This document shows, piece after piece, positions 33,661 through 42,064 of a DNA stretch of 64,000 nucleotides. The notes under the pieces were generated by a model. The model ran no database searches and was not told where the DNA came from. It saw only the letters and a program-made list of their open reading frames with translations. The stretch comes from Rhodospirillales bacterium 24-66-33 (GTDB lineage Bacteria > Pseudomonadota > Alphaproteobacteria > Reyranellales > Reyranellaceae): NCBI GenBank assembly GCA_002281855.1, contig NCHQ01000030.1, forward strand, positions 60,526 to 124,525, written 5' to 3'. Within the stretch, counting starts at the first letter, position 1. Every line of letters begins with the position of its first letter. Made by a program: the position numbers and the translations under genes.

Positions 33661-34959
33661 TCAGCCGTTGCGGACGAGGACCTCGCCCGCAAGGTAGAGC
33701 GAGCCGCAGATGAGAATGCGCATCGGCGCGGGCTGGGTGGCCATCAGGTCCTCCAGTGCCGCGCCGATGTCGTTTGCGGGCGCGCAATCCAGCCCGACAT
33801 CGGCCGCCCGCGCACAGGCTTCCTGCGGCGGATAGGCGGCATGACCTTCGGGGAACGGCACAGCACGGGCCGCACGGGCAAAGCGCGCCAGCGGCCGCAG
33901 GAAGCCCGAAGCGTCCTTGGTCGTCTGCATGGCAAAGACGAGATAGAGCGGCAGCGCCGCCGGCTCCTTCGCCCACTCCGCCGCCACACGGCCGAGCACG
34001 ATGCCGCAATCCTCGTTGTGGCCACCATCGAGCCAGAGTTCGCAACCCGGCGGCAGCGAGTCCGGCAGCGGCCCCGTTTTGAGCTGCTGCAGCCGCGCCG
34101 GCCACTCGACGGAGCCGAGACCCTTGCGGATCGCGGTGTCGTCTATGTCGAAACGCGCCGCCCGCAGACGCTCGATGCAGGCGACGGCGGTCGCGGCATT
34201 GTCGATCTGGTGGGCGCCCGCCAGCGCCGGATTGGGCAAGTCGAGCGTCAGGAGGTCGCTTTCGTAGCGAAAGCCCGAGTCCTTCGGCATCACCTGCCAT
34301 TCGCGGCCCATGCGAAACAAGGGCGCGGCGAGCTTCGCCGCCTCGGTCTCGATCACCTGCGCGCTGACGTCGCGCTGCCGGCCGATCACGCCGGGGGTCG
34401 CGCGCTTGAGGATGCCCGCCTTCTCCCAGGCGATGCCTTCGAGCTTGTCGCCGAGGAAGCCCGTATGGTCGTAGCCGACCGGTGTGATGGCGGACAAAGC
34501 GGGCGCGATCACATTGGTGCTGTCGAAGCGGCCGCCCATGCCGACCTCGATGATGCCGAGGTCGGCCGGCACGCGCGAGAAGGCCAGGAAGGCCAGCGCC
34601 GTGGTGATGTCGAAGAAGGAGATCGGCGTGTCGCCGTTCGCCTCCTCGCATTCGGTCAGCATCTCGTCGAGTTCGTGATCGTCGATCAGCCGGCCGGCGA
34701 TGCGGATGCGCTCGTTGAAGTGCACGAGGTGCGGCGAGGTATAGACATGAACGCGATAGCCGGCGGCTTCGGCGATGGCGCGCAGATAGGCGACCAGCGA
34801 GCCCTTGCCGTTGGTGCCGGCGACATGGATCAGCGGCGGCAGTTTCCGCTCCGGCGATCCCAGCCGCTCCAGCAGCCGCTCGATGCGCTCCAGCCCGAGG
34901 GTGATCACCCTCGGATGATGGCTCATCAGACGCTGAACGATCGGATCGTTCGCGGTCAC
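33661..34959 (-). CDS. folC: bifunctional folylpolyglutamate synthase / dihydrofolate synthase
   Basis: 432 residues of the Mur-ligase fold. The ATP site is HVAGTNGKGSLVAYL near 45-60, then VYTSPHLVHFNERIRIAG, EVGMGGRFDSTNVI and DHTGFLGDKLEGIAWEKAGI, all FolC signatures. It adds glutamate to dihydropteroate and later to folates. It lies 1 bp after the accD stop, in the conserved accD-folC order. Confidence 0.96.
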   Translation of the reverse strand: MTANDPIVQRLMSHHPRVITLGLERIERLLERLGSPERKLPPLIHVAGTNGKGSLVAYLRAIAEAAGYRVHVYTSPHLVHFNERIRIAGRLIDDHELDEMLTECEEANGDTPISFFDITTALAFLAFSRVPADLGIIEVGMGGRFDSTNVIAPALSAITPVGYDHTGFLGDKLEGIAWEKAGILKRATPGVIGRQRDVSAQVIETEAAKLAAPLFRMGREWQVMPKDSGFRYESDLLTLDLPNPALAGAHQIDNAATAVACIERLRAARFDIDDTAIRKGLGSVEWPARLQQLKTGPLPDSLPPGCELWLDGGHNEDCGIVLGRVAAEWAKEPAALPLYLVFAMQTTKDASGFLRPLARFARAARAVPFPEGHAAYPPQEACARAADVGLDCAPANDIGAALEDLMATQPAPMRILICGSLYLAGEVLVRNG

Positions 34960-34960
34960 G

Positions 34961-35851
34961 TCAGCGACCGGTCTCCGCGAGGGCGCGGCTCTCGACGACC
35001 AGCGGATCCATGAACAGAGAGACCATGCGGATCAGGGTTTCGCGCAGCTTGTGGCGGTGCACGACGGCATCGACCATGCCGTGCTCCAGCAGGTACTCCG
35101 AGCGCTGGAATCCCTCGGGCAGCTCCTGGCGGATCGTGTCCTGGATCACGCGCGGGCCGGCGAAGCCGATGATGGCGTCGGGCTCGGCGATGTGGACGTC
35201 GCCCAGCATGGCGAACGAGGCCGAGACGCCGCCGGTGGTCGGATCGGTCAGCACGACGATATAGGGCAGCCCCGCCTGCTTGACCTTGCGCACCGCGATC
35301 GTGGTGCGCGTGAGCTGCATCAGCGAGAGGATGCCTTCCTGCATGCGCGCGCCGCCCGAGGCCGAGAAGACGATCAGCGGCGCCCCGCGTGCGACGGCGA
35401 GGTCGGCGGCCATGACCAGCCCCTCGCCCACGGCGGTGCCCATCGAGCCGCCCATGAAGCCGAAGTCGAGCAGCGCCACCACGGAGAGGCGGCTGCCCAT
35501 CAGGCCGCTCGCCACGACCAGCGCGTCGGTCGTGCCCTCGGCCTTGGCCTGGGCCTCCTTCAGCCGCGCATCATAGCGCTTGGTGTCGCGAAACTTGAGT
35601 GGATCGGCGTTCACCCGCGGCAGCGGATGCAGCTCGTACTTGCCCTCGTCGAACAGGAACGGCAGCCGCTTCATCGGACGCAGCCGCATGTGATGGCCGC
35701 AGTGACTGCAGACCTCCTGGTTGGCCTCCCAGTCGCGCGTGAACAGCATCTGTTCGCACTTCGGGCACTTCACCCAGAGATTGTCCGGCACTTCCTTGCG
35801 GGCGACCAGCGCACGCAGCTTGGGGCGGACGAAATTGGTCAGCCAGTTCAT
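34961..35851 (-). CDS. accD: acetyl-CoA carboxylase carboxyltransferase beta subunit
   Basis: 296 residues. The N-terminal zinc ribbon is visible as CPKCEQ (two cysteines) and CSHCGHH (two cysteines) around residues 29-52. The crotonase-like carboxyltransferase domain follows with SASGGARMQEGILSLMQ, DPTTGGVSASFAMLGD and GFAGPRVIQDTI. With AccA it forms malonyl-CoA for fatty acid synthesis. Usually directly after trpA in this class; here a carboxypeptidase gene and a metallo-hydrolase gene separate them. Confidence 0.97.
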   Translation of the reverse strand: MNWLTNFVRPKLRALVARKEVPDNLWVKCPKCEQMLFTRDWEANQEVCSHCGHHMRLRPMKRLPFLFDEGKYELHPLPRVNADPLKFRDTKRYDARLKEAQAKAEGTTDALVVASGLMGSRLSVVALLDFGFMGGSMGTAVGEGLVMAADLAVARGAPLIVFSASGGARMQEGILSLMQLTRTTIAVRKVKQAGLPYIVVLTDPTTGGVSASFAMLGDVHIAEPDAIIGFAGPRVIQDTIRQELPEGFQRSEYLLEHGMVDAVVHRHKLRETLIRMVSLFMDPLVVESRALAETGR

Positions 35852-35888
35852 GGGCGCGGTATGCCACGAATGAGGGGATGGGCCAAGG

Positions 35889-37133
35889 TCAGCGCCAGAA
35901 CCCGCCGTAGGGCGCCGAGAAGTCCGAAGGTTTCTTCACGACGCAGAAAGATTTCCGGGCCTGATAGTCGGCGCACAGTCTCTGCGCCGCCTCGGGCTGG
36001 AGATCGGCGATGATGGCCGCCTGCTTCGTCACCTTGTTGGAGGTGACGGGCAGGATGTACTCCCTGCCCGGGTGCGCGACGCCCATCGACATCAGTCTGG
36101 CCTGTCCGGCATCGAACGCATTCTTCGCTGTCCGCCAGTCGCCGAACGTGCCGAGCCAGACCGCATCGCCCGGCATGTCGTAGCGGATGCCGCCGCATTC
36201 GCCGTAGGGCAGCACCGTCACCGGACCGCCCTCGCCATTGCGCAGCTGCCAGACCTTCTGTCGGTTGCCGCCGGTCTTGAGCGCATAGGCCTCGTCGAAC
36301 AGGCGGACGAGGAATTCGTCGCGCAGGTCGGCGCGGCGGAACCCGAAAGCGACGGCGACCAGCCGCCTGCCGTCGCGCACCGCGCTGCCCACGATGTTGA
36401 ATCCCGAGGCGCAGATGAAGCCGGTCTTGAAGCCGTCCGCATAAGGCGAATAAAGATCGAGAAACTTGATGCCAGGCCCGATCCGCTGCTTGCCCAGCAT
36501 GAACTCCTTGGTGCGGAAGTAGCCGTAATATTGCGGGAAGTCCTTGAGCAGGGCCAAGGCGAGCATCGCCATGTCGCGTGCCGTCGTGGTCTGGGCCGGA
36601 TCTGGCCAGCCGTTGGCGTTGCGGAAGGTGGTGGCCGTCATTCCCAGACGCTGCGCCGTGTCGGTCATGCGCTGGGCGAAGGCAGGCTCCGAGCCTGAAA
36701 TGCGCTCGCCGAAGGCCGTGGCGACATCGTTGGCCGAGCGGGCGACCAGCGCCTGAATGCCCTGCTCGACGGTGATGCTCTGCCCCGGCGTCACGCCCAG
36801 CTTGGAGGCCGGCTTGTTGCGGGCATTCTCCGAAAAGGGAAGCGTCGTGGCGAGGGTCAGGCGGCCGGCCTTCAACTCCTCGAAGACGAGGTAGAGGGTC
36901 ATCATCTTGGTGAGCGACGCAGGATACCAGAGCGTTCCGGCGCTGCGGTCCAGCAGGGCCTCGCCGGTCGCCACGTCGACCACGACATAGGGCCCCGCCG
37001 GGACGGGTCCCGAGGGCGAGGCCACGGGGGCGATCTGGGCCCGCGCCGGGGCCAGCGACAGGGCGAACAGGCCCAGGATGCACAGGAGAAGACGCACGTT
37101 CATTGCCATCGGTACCGGAGGGAGCTGAAGCAT
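35889..37133 (-). CDS. D-alanyl-D-alanine carboxypeptidase (PBP5/6 type) with C-terminal SPOR-like repeat
   Basis: About 414 residues. After a signal peptide (about 12-33) comes an S11 peptidase domain with the three active-site motifs: S73-x-x-K76 in PASLTKMM, SAN in VARSANDVATAFG, and KTG in DGFKTGFICASG. It trims the terminal D-Ala from periplasmic pentapeptides. The last about 80 residues (WLGTFGDWRTAKNAFD, then ILPVTSNKVTKQAAIIADLQ and a Cys pair) look like a SPOR peptidoglycan-binding domain. GGAAGG before the ATG at 37133 favours that start; ATGs at 37109 and 37103 are alternatives. Confidence 0.9.
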   Translation of the reverse strand: MLQLPPVPMAMNVRLLLCILGLFALSLAPARAQIAPVASPSGPVPAGPYVVVDVATGEALLDRSAGTLWYPASLTKMMTLYLVFEELKAGRLTLATTLPFSENARNKPASKLGVTPGQSITVEQGIQALVARSANDVATAFGERISGSEPAFAQRMTDTAQRLGMTATTFRNANGWPDPAQTTTARDMAMLALALLKDFPQYYGYFRTKEFMLGKQRIGPGIKFLDLYSPYADGFKTGFICASGFNIVGSAVRDGRRLVAVAFGFRRADLRDEFLVRLFDEAYALKTGGNRQKVWQLRNGEGGPVTVLPYGECGGIRYDMPGDAVWLGTFGDWRTAKNAFDAGQARLMSMGVAHPGREYILPVTSNKVTKQAAIIADLQPEAAQRLCADYQARKSFCVVKKPSDFSAPYGGFWR

Positions 37134-37174
37134 ACGCCCTTCCAACCGCCCACGGGAGGCATTAGATCGGAAGG

Positions 37175-37825
37175 ATGCTCAAGGTCATGATCGCCCCCGT
37201 CACCCCGTTCCAGCAGAATTGCTCCATCGTGTGGTGCGACGAAACCATGGAGGGCACCGCCGTCGATCCGGGCGGCGACTTCGACATGCTCAAGCAGGCG
37301 ATCGACCAGCAGGGCATCAAGGTCACCAAGGTCCTGCTGACCCACGGCCATGTCGACCATGCCTCGGCCGCCGGTACCATGGCCGAGCACTATGGCGTCA
37401 AGATCGAGGGGCCGCACGAGGACGACCTGTTCCTGATCGAGGGGCTGCCGGAGTCGGGCGCCAAGTACAATTTCCCCGTCTACAAGCCGTTCGTGCCCGA
37501 CCGCTGGCTGACCCACGGCGAGACGGTGAGCCTCGGCAACGCGACCTTCGACGTGGTGCACTGCCCCGGCCATACGCCGGGCCACGTCGTGTTCGTGAAC
37601 AAGCCGGCGAAGGTCGCCTTCGTGGGCGACGTGCTGTTCCGCGGCTCGATCGGCCGCACGGATTTCCCGCGCGGCAATCACGACCAGCTCCTCGAGTCGA
37701 TCCGCCACCGCCTGTGGCCGTTCGGCGACGACATCACCTTCGTCCCCGGCCACGGCCAGACCTCGACCTTCGGCTGGGAACGCAAGACCAACCCCTACGT
37801 CGCCGATCTCAACTTCGAGGATTAG
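37175..37825 (+). CDS. MBL-fold metallo-hydrolase (glyoxalase II-like)
   Basis: 216 residues with the metallo-beta-lactamase fold. The metal ligands are THGHVDHASA (H-x-H-x-D-H), a later histidine in HCPGHTPGH, the aspartate in VAFVGDVLFRGSIGRTDFPRGN, and VPGHGQTS at the end. Length and motif order match the YcbL/glyoxalase II-like group that hydrolyses thioesters, but substrate is not readable. It is the only plus-strand gene among the minus-strand biosynthetic genes here, 29 bp from the divergent carboxypeptidase frame. A palindromic repeat lies directly downstream. Confidence 0.9.
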   Translation: MLKVMIAPVTPFQQNCSIVWCDETMEGTAVDPGGDFDMLKQAIDQQGIKVTKVLLTHGHVDHASAAGTMAEHYGVKIEGPHEDDLFLIEGLPESGAKYNFPVYKPFVPDRWLTHGETVSLGNATFDVVHCPGHTPGHVVFVNKPAKVAFVGDVLFRGSIGRTDFPRGNHDQLLESIRHRLWPFGDDITFVPGHGQTSTFGWERKTNPYVADLNFED

Positions 37826-37843
37826 GACGGGTTGGCACTCAGC

Positions 37844-37931
37844 TGTCGTCCTGAGCGCGGCGAAGGACCTGACGGAACGACCGAAGGACTCCGGCGCTGA
37901 CGTGAGATCCTTCGCTACGCTCAGGATGACA
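37844..37931. repeat. 88-bp palindromic intergenic repeat, copy 1
   Basis: Inverted arms TGTCGTCCTGAGCGCGGCGA and TCGCTACGCTCAGGATGACA are nearly complementary, with a roughly 30-bp centre. It fills the gap between the convergent metallo-hydrolase and trpA genes and could work as a two-way transcription stop. A relative lies at 57011-57110. Confidence 0.78.
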
Positions 37932-37935
37932 AGAA

Positions 37936-38769
37936 CTAAGCCTTGCGCACGCCCCTGACGCCGTCGGCGAGGGCCTTGATGTAGGCGAAGACGCCCGGCA
38001 CGAGGTCGGGCTTGGCCTTGCCGTGGTCGTCGAGGCCCGCCTTCACGCGCTCGACGATGGCGGAGCCCACGACCGCGGCATCGGCGTGACGCGCGATGGC
38101 CGCAGCCTGATCGGGCGTGCGGATGCCGAAGCCCACGCCGATCGGTAATTCGGTGTGACGCTTGATGCGCTCGACATGGGTGCGCACGGCTTCCTCAGTC
38201 GCCGAACTGGTGCCGGTGATGCCGAGCACCGAGACGAAATAGACGAAACCCGATGAATACTTCAGCACCGCCGGCAGGCGCTCGTCGTCGGTGGTGGGGG
38301 CCGTCAAAAGCACGGTGTCGATGCCGGCCGCGACCGCGTAGGGCTTGAGTTCATCGGCCTCTTCCGGCGGCAGGTCGACCAGGATGAAACCGTCGACACC
38401 TGCCGCGGCGGCATCCTTGCAGAAGCGTTCGGGGCCGCGCTGGTAGACGAGATTGTAGTAGCCCATCAGCAGGATCGGCGTGTCGTTGTCGCCGGTTTCC
38501 TTGCGAAAGCGACGCACCATGTCAAAGGTCGCATCGACGGTGATGCCGGCCTTCAGCGCACGTTGACCGGCGAGCTGGATCGACGGGCCGTCGGCCATCG
38601 GGTCGGTGAAGGGCATGCCGAGTTCGATGAGATCGGCGCCGGCCGCCGGCAGGCCCTTCAGGATCTGGTAGCTGACGTCGAGGTTGGGATCGCCGGCCGT
38701 GACGTAGGTGACGAGACCGGCCCGTTTGTCGGCCTTGAGTCGGGCGAAGCGCTTGGCGATGCGGCTCAT
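37936..38769 (-). CDS. trpA: tryptophan synthase alpha subunit
   Basis: 277 residues forming the TIM barrel that splits indole-3-glycerol phosphate. Diagnostic is LIELGMPFTDPMADGPSIQLAGQRAL, carrying the catalytic Glu and Asp, followed by PILLMGYYNLVYQRG and the phosphate-binding GFGIRTPDQA. It pairs with TrpB, encoded 2 bp upstream. ATG at 38769 starts the domain at the right place. Confidence 0.97.
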   Translation of the reverse strand: MSRIAKRFARLKADKRAGLVTYVTAGDPNLDVSYQILKGLPAAGADLIELGMPFTDPMADGPSIQLAGQRALKAGITVDATFDMVRRFRKETGDNDTPILLMGYYNLVYQRGPERFCKDAAAAGVDGFILVDLPPEEADELKPYAVAAGIDTVLLTAPTTDDERLPAVLKYSSGFVYFVSVLGITGTSSATEEAVRTHVERIKRHTELPIGVGFGIRTPDQAAAIARHADAAVVGSAIVERVKAGLDDHGKAKPDLVPGVFAYIKALADGVRGVRKA

Positions 38770-38771
38770 GG

Positions 38772-39986
38772 TCAGATCTTCATCCCAAGGCGTTCGGCTA
38801 CGGCAAAGACATCCTTGTCGCCGCGTCCACAGAGATTCATCACCAGCAGATTGTCCTTCGGCAAGGTCGGCGCGAGCTTGATCACATGCCCCAGAGCATG
38901 AGCCGGCTCGAGCGCCGGAATGATCCCCTCCAGTTTGCACAGCATCTGGAAGGCCGCGAGCGCCTCGGCGTCGGTGGCCGACACGTATTCGATACGGCCC
39001 ATCTCCTTCAGCCAGGAGTGCTCGGGCCCGATGCCGGGGTAATCGAGGCCGGCGGAGATCGAATGCGCCTCGGTGATCTGGCCTTCCTCGTCCTGCAGGA
39101 GGTAGGTCCGGTTGCCGTGCAGAACGCCCGGGCGGCCCCCCGTGAGCGACGCGGCATGCTCGCCGGTCTCCACACCCTTGCCGCCCGCCTCGACGCCGAC
39201 GAGGCGCACGCCCTTGTCGTCGAGGAACGGATGGAACAGGCCCATCGCATTCGAACCGCCGCCGATGCAAGCCACCAGCGTGTCGGGCAAGCGGCCCTCG
39301 GCCTTCATCATCTGCACGCGCGTCTCGTTGCCGATGACGCACTGGAAGTCGCGCACCATCGCCGGATAGGGATGCGGTCCCGCCACGGTACCGATGCAGT
39401 AGAACGTGTTCTCGCAGGTCGCGACCCAGTCGCGCAGCGCCTCGTTCATGGCGTCCTTGAGGGTGGCCGACCCCGCCGTCACGGCGCGCACTTCGGCCCC
39501 CAGCATGTTCATGCGCACGACGTTGGGCGCCTGACGTTCGACGTCGACGGCCCCCATGAAGACCACGCAGGGAATGTCGAACAGCGCGCAGGCGGTCGCG
39601 GTGGCGACGCCATGCTGCCCGGCGCCGGTCTCGGCGATGACCCGCGTCTTGCCCATGCGCTTGGCCATCAGAACCTGGCCCAGCACGTTGTTGATCTTGT
39701 GGCTGCCCGTATGGTTCAACTCGTCGCGCTTGAAGTAGATCTTCGCGCCGCCCAGCTTCTCGGTCAGACGCTTGGCGAAATAGAGCGGGCTGGGGCGACC
39801 GGCATAGTGCTCCAGCAGATAGTCCAGCTCGTTCTGGAACGACGGATCGGCCTTGGCGTCGTTGTAGGCCTTCTCCAGCTCGAGGATCAGCGGCATCAGC
39901 GTCTCGGCGACGTAGCGGCCGCCGAAAATGCCGAAATGCCCCCGCTCGTCGGGGCCGGTGCGGAAACTGTTGGGTGCGCTGGGCAT
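38772..39986 (-). CDS. trpB: tryptophan synthase beta subunit
   Basis: 404 residues. The PLP lysine is K97 in HTGSHKINN; GGGSNAMG binds the cofactor phosphate and AGLDYPGIGPEHS follows. It condenses indole with serine. The start at 39986 is supported by AGGAAG seven bases upstream; the longer open frame beyond it is low-complexity and overlaps the RidA gene's end. Confidence 0.97.
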   Translation of the reverse strand: MPSAPNSFRTGPDERGHFGIFGGRYVAETLMPLILELEKAYNDAKADPSFQNELDYLLEHYAGRPSPLYFAKRLTEKLGGAKIYFKRDELNHTGSHKINNVLGQVLMAKRMGKTRVIAETGAGQHGVATATACALFDIPCVVFMGAVDVERQAPNVVRMNMLGAEVRAVTAGSATLKDAMNEALRDWVATCENTFYCIGTVAGPHPYPAMVRDFQCVIGNETRVQMMKAEGRLPDTLVACIGGGSNAMGLFHPFLDDKGVRLVGVEAGGKGVETGEHAASLTGGRPGVLHGNRTYLLQDEEGQITEAHSISAGLDYPGIGPEHSWLKEMGRIEYVSATDAEALAAFQMLCKLEGIIPALEPAHALGHVIKLAPTLPKDNLLVMNLCGRGDKDVFAVAERLGMKI

Positions 39987-40044
39987 TGTTCTTCCTGTCG
40001 GGACGGGCCGGATTAGCAGTCCCGGCGGGGGTCGGTCAAAAACC

Positions 40045-40626
40045 CTAGTTTTTCTTCTTCTTGGCCGCTTTGGCCTTGGGGGCCGTCTTTGCCTTTGGGG
40101 CGGGCGCAGCCTTGCGTCGGGCAACGGCCGGCTTGGCCGTAGCGGCGGGCGCCGGCGGCGGCGCGTCGTCCTCGAGTTCGACGATCACCTCGATCTCGAC
40201 GGGGATGCCGCGCGGCAGCGAGCCCATGCCGACTGCGGAGCGGGCATGGCGGCCCTTCTCGCCAAACACCTCGACGAAGAGATCCGAGCAGCCGTTGATC
40301 ACTTCCGGATGGCTGCCGTATTCCGACGTGGCATTGACCATGCCCAGCACCTTGACGATGCGCTTCACGCGATCGAGGTCACCCAGCTCGGCCTTGAGGG
40401 CGCCGAGAATGCTGAGGCCCGTGTCGCGGGCGAGGCGATTGGCCTGCTCGAGCGAGAAATCACGTCCCACCTTGCCCACCGGCAGCGGCTTGCCGGGCAG
40501 GCCCGGCCCCTTCCCGGCCATGTAGAGCAGGTTGCCGGTACGCACGGCATTGACGTAGCTTCCCATCGGCGTGGTGGCCTCGGGCAGCTCGATGCCGAGC
40601 TCCTTCAGCCGCTCTTCGACTTTCAT
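40045..40626 (-). CDS. RidA family protein with a lysine/alanine-rich C-terminal tail
   Basis: 193 residues. Residues 1-150 are a RidA/YjgF domain of the longer YjgH/Rid-like kind (VNAVRTGNLLYMAGKGP, SVGMGSLPRGIPVEIEVIVEL). RidA proteins hydrolyse reactive enamine or imine intermediates. From about residue 152 a tail of repeated Pro-Ala-Lys motifs, KAAPAPKAKTAPKAKAAKKKKN at its end, resembles histone H1-like or nucleic-acid-binding tails, which RidA proteins normally lack. It sits between trpF and trpB, a plausible place for an imine-detoxifying enzyme given PLP chemistry nearby. Confidence 0.85.
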   Translation of the reverse strand: MKVEERLKELGIELPEATTPMGSYVNAVRTGNLLYMAGKGPGLPGKPLPVGKVGRDFSLEQANRLARDTGLSILGALKAELGDLDRVKRIVKVLGMVNATSEYGSHPEVINGCSDLFVEVFGEKGRHARSAVGMGSLPRGIPVEIEVIVELEDDAPPPAPAATAKPAVARRKAAPAPKAKTAPKAKAAKKKKN

Positions 40627-40638
40627 GCCCTCAGCTCC

Positions 40639-41277
40639 TCAAAGCACTCGTACGGCGCCCAAAAAGGCGCGGATCAATTCAGTGGATTTCACACCGCGTG
40701 CCGCTTCTACACCAGAAGAGACGTCGACGGCGCGCGCACCGGTGACGCGGACCGCCTCGGCGACATTTCCGGGGTTGAGTCCCCCGGCGAGGAACCAGGG
40801 CACCGGCACGGTCCGGCCAGACAGGAAGGTCCAGTCGAAGGCCTTGGCGTTGCCGCCCGGCAGGGTGCCGTCGGCGGCATCGAACATCAGCCGGTCGGCG
40901 ACACCGGCATAGGCCGCGATGCCGCGCTCGACGTCCGCGGGGTCGGCGACCTTGATGGCCTTGATCACTGGCTTTCCGGTGCTGGCCTTCAGCGCAGCCA
41001 CCCGCTCGGCGGTTTCGGCACCATGGAGCTGCAGCATGTCGATCGCGCCGGTCGCCAGACGCGCGTCGATCAGCGCATCGTCGGCATCGACGAACAGGCC
41101 GACACGGATCACCCGCGACGGCACGCGCGCGCCCAACGCCTTCAGCAGATCGAGCGACTCGATATGGCGCGGCGAGCGCGGAAAGGTGACGAAGCCCACG
41201 AAGTCGGCGCCGGCCTCGACCGCCGCATCGACCGTTTCCGGCGTCGACAGCCCGCAGATCTTCGCCCGAACGTTCAT
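40639..41277 (-). CDS. trpF: phosphoribosylanthranilate isomerase
   Basis: 212 residues, single TIM barrel. The catalytic cysteine is in VRAKICGLSTPE; the barrel strands show FVGFVTFPRSPRHIE, VGLFVDADD and LQLHGAET; phosphate is held by the WFLAGGLNPGNV loop, and the catalytic-site aspartate VDVSSGVEA follows. The ATG at 41277 overlaps the pyrF stop by 4 nt. Confidence 0.96.
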   Translation of the reverse strand: MNVRAKICGLSTPETVDAAVEAGADFVGFVTFPRSPRHIESLDLLKALGARVPSRVIRVGLFVDADDALIDARLATGAIDMLQLHGAETAERVAALKASTGKPVIKAIKVADPADVERGIAAYAGVADRLMFDAADGTLPGGNAKAFDWTFLSGRTVPVPWFLAGGLNPGNVAEAVRVTGARAVDVSSGVEAARGVKSTELIRAFLGAVRVL

Positions 41278-42026
41278 AGGTCGTTGACGCCGGCCTCGCG
41301 CGCGATCGCCTCGGCCGCAGCGCGCGGATCGGCCGCCTGATAGATCGGCCGACCGACGACAAGGTTGGTGGCGCCGAGATCGACCGCCTGGCGCGGCGCC
41401 ATCGCCCGCTTCTGGTCGTTGGCGGCGCTGCCGACGGGACGGATGCCCGGCACCATCAGCACGAAGTCGGGACCACATTGCTTGCGCAGGGCCGCGATCT
41501 CGTGGGGCGAGCAGATCACGCCATCGAGGCCGCTTTCATGCGCCAATGCGGCGAGCCGCAGCACCTGGTCCGACGGGTCGGCGTTGACGCCGGTCGATTC
41601 GAGATCGGATCGGTCGAGCGAGGTGAGCACGGTGACGCCGAGCAACTTCGGCCGCGCGACATTCAGTTTCGCCGCCTGCGAACCGGCCTCTTCGACCGCT
41701 GCCTTCATCATCTCGCGGCCACCGCTCGCATGGATCGTGATGAAGGTGGGTGCGAGGTCGACCACCGCGCGGATACCGCCGGCCACCGTGTTGGGAATGT
41801 CGTGCAGCTTGAGATCGAGGAAGAAGCCCACGCCGGTCGCGCGCACCGGGGTCGGAAAGGCATAGCGCACGCCTGGCGCGCCATGGGCCAGGAAGAACTC
41901 CAGGCCGAGCTTGATGCCACCGACCGCCGGCTTCGGCCCTCCGGCAACGCTCTGGATGAGCTTCGTGGCGAGGGCGAGATCGATCGTGTCGATGCTGCAA
42001 TAGACGGGATTGGCGCGGGCTTTCAT
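41274..42026 (-). CDS. pyrF: orotidine 5'-phosphate decarboxylase
   Basis: 250 residues, TIM barrel. The catalytic D-x-K-x-x-D array is in FLDLKLHDIPNTV. GIKLGLEFFL starts the barrel and PGIRPVG...DQKR with VVGRPIYQAADP forms the phosphate site. It makes UMP in the last step of de novo pyrimidine synthesis. pyrF upstream of trpF with ATGA overlap is a known alphaproteobacterial pairing. Confidence 0.96.
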   Translation of the reverse strand: MKARANPVYCSIDTIDLALATKLIQSVAGGPKPAVGGIKLGLEFFLAHGAPGVRYAFPTPVRATGVGFFLDLKLHDIPNTVAGGIRAVVDLAPTFITIHASGGREMMKAAVEEAGSQAAKLNVARPKLLGVTVLTSLDRSDLESTGVNADPSDQVLRLAALAHESGLDGVICSPHEIAALRKQCGPDFVLMVPGIRPVGSAANDQKRAMAPRQAVDLGATNLVVGRPIYQAADPRAAAEAIAREAGVNDL

Positions 42027-42064
42027 GGCGGGCGCAACCTAATGGCCGAGCCCCTAAGCAGCAA

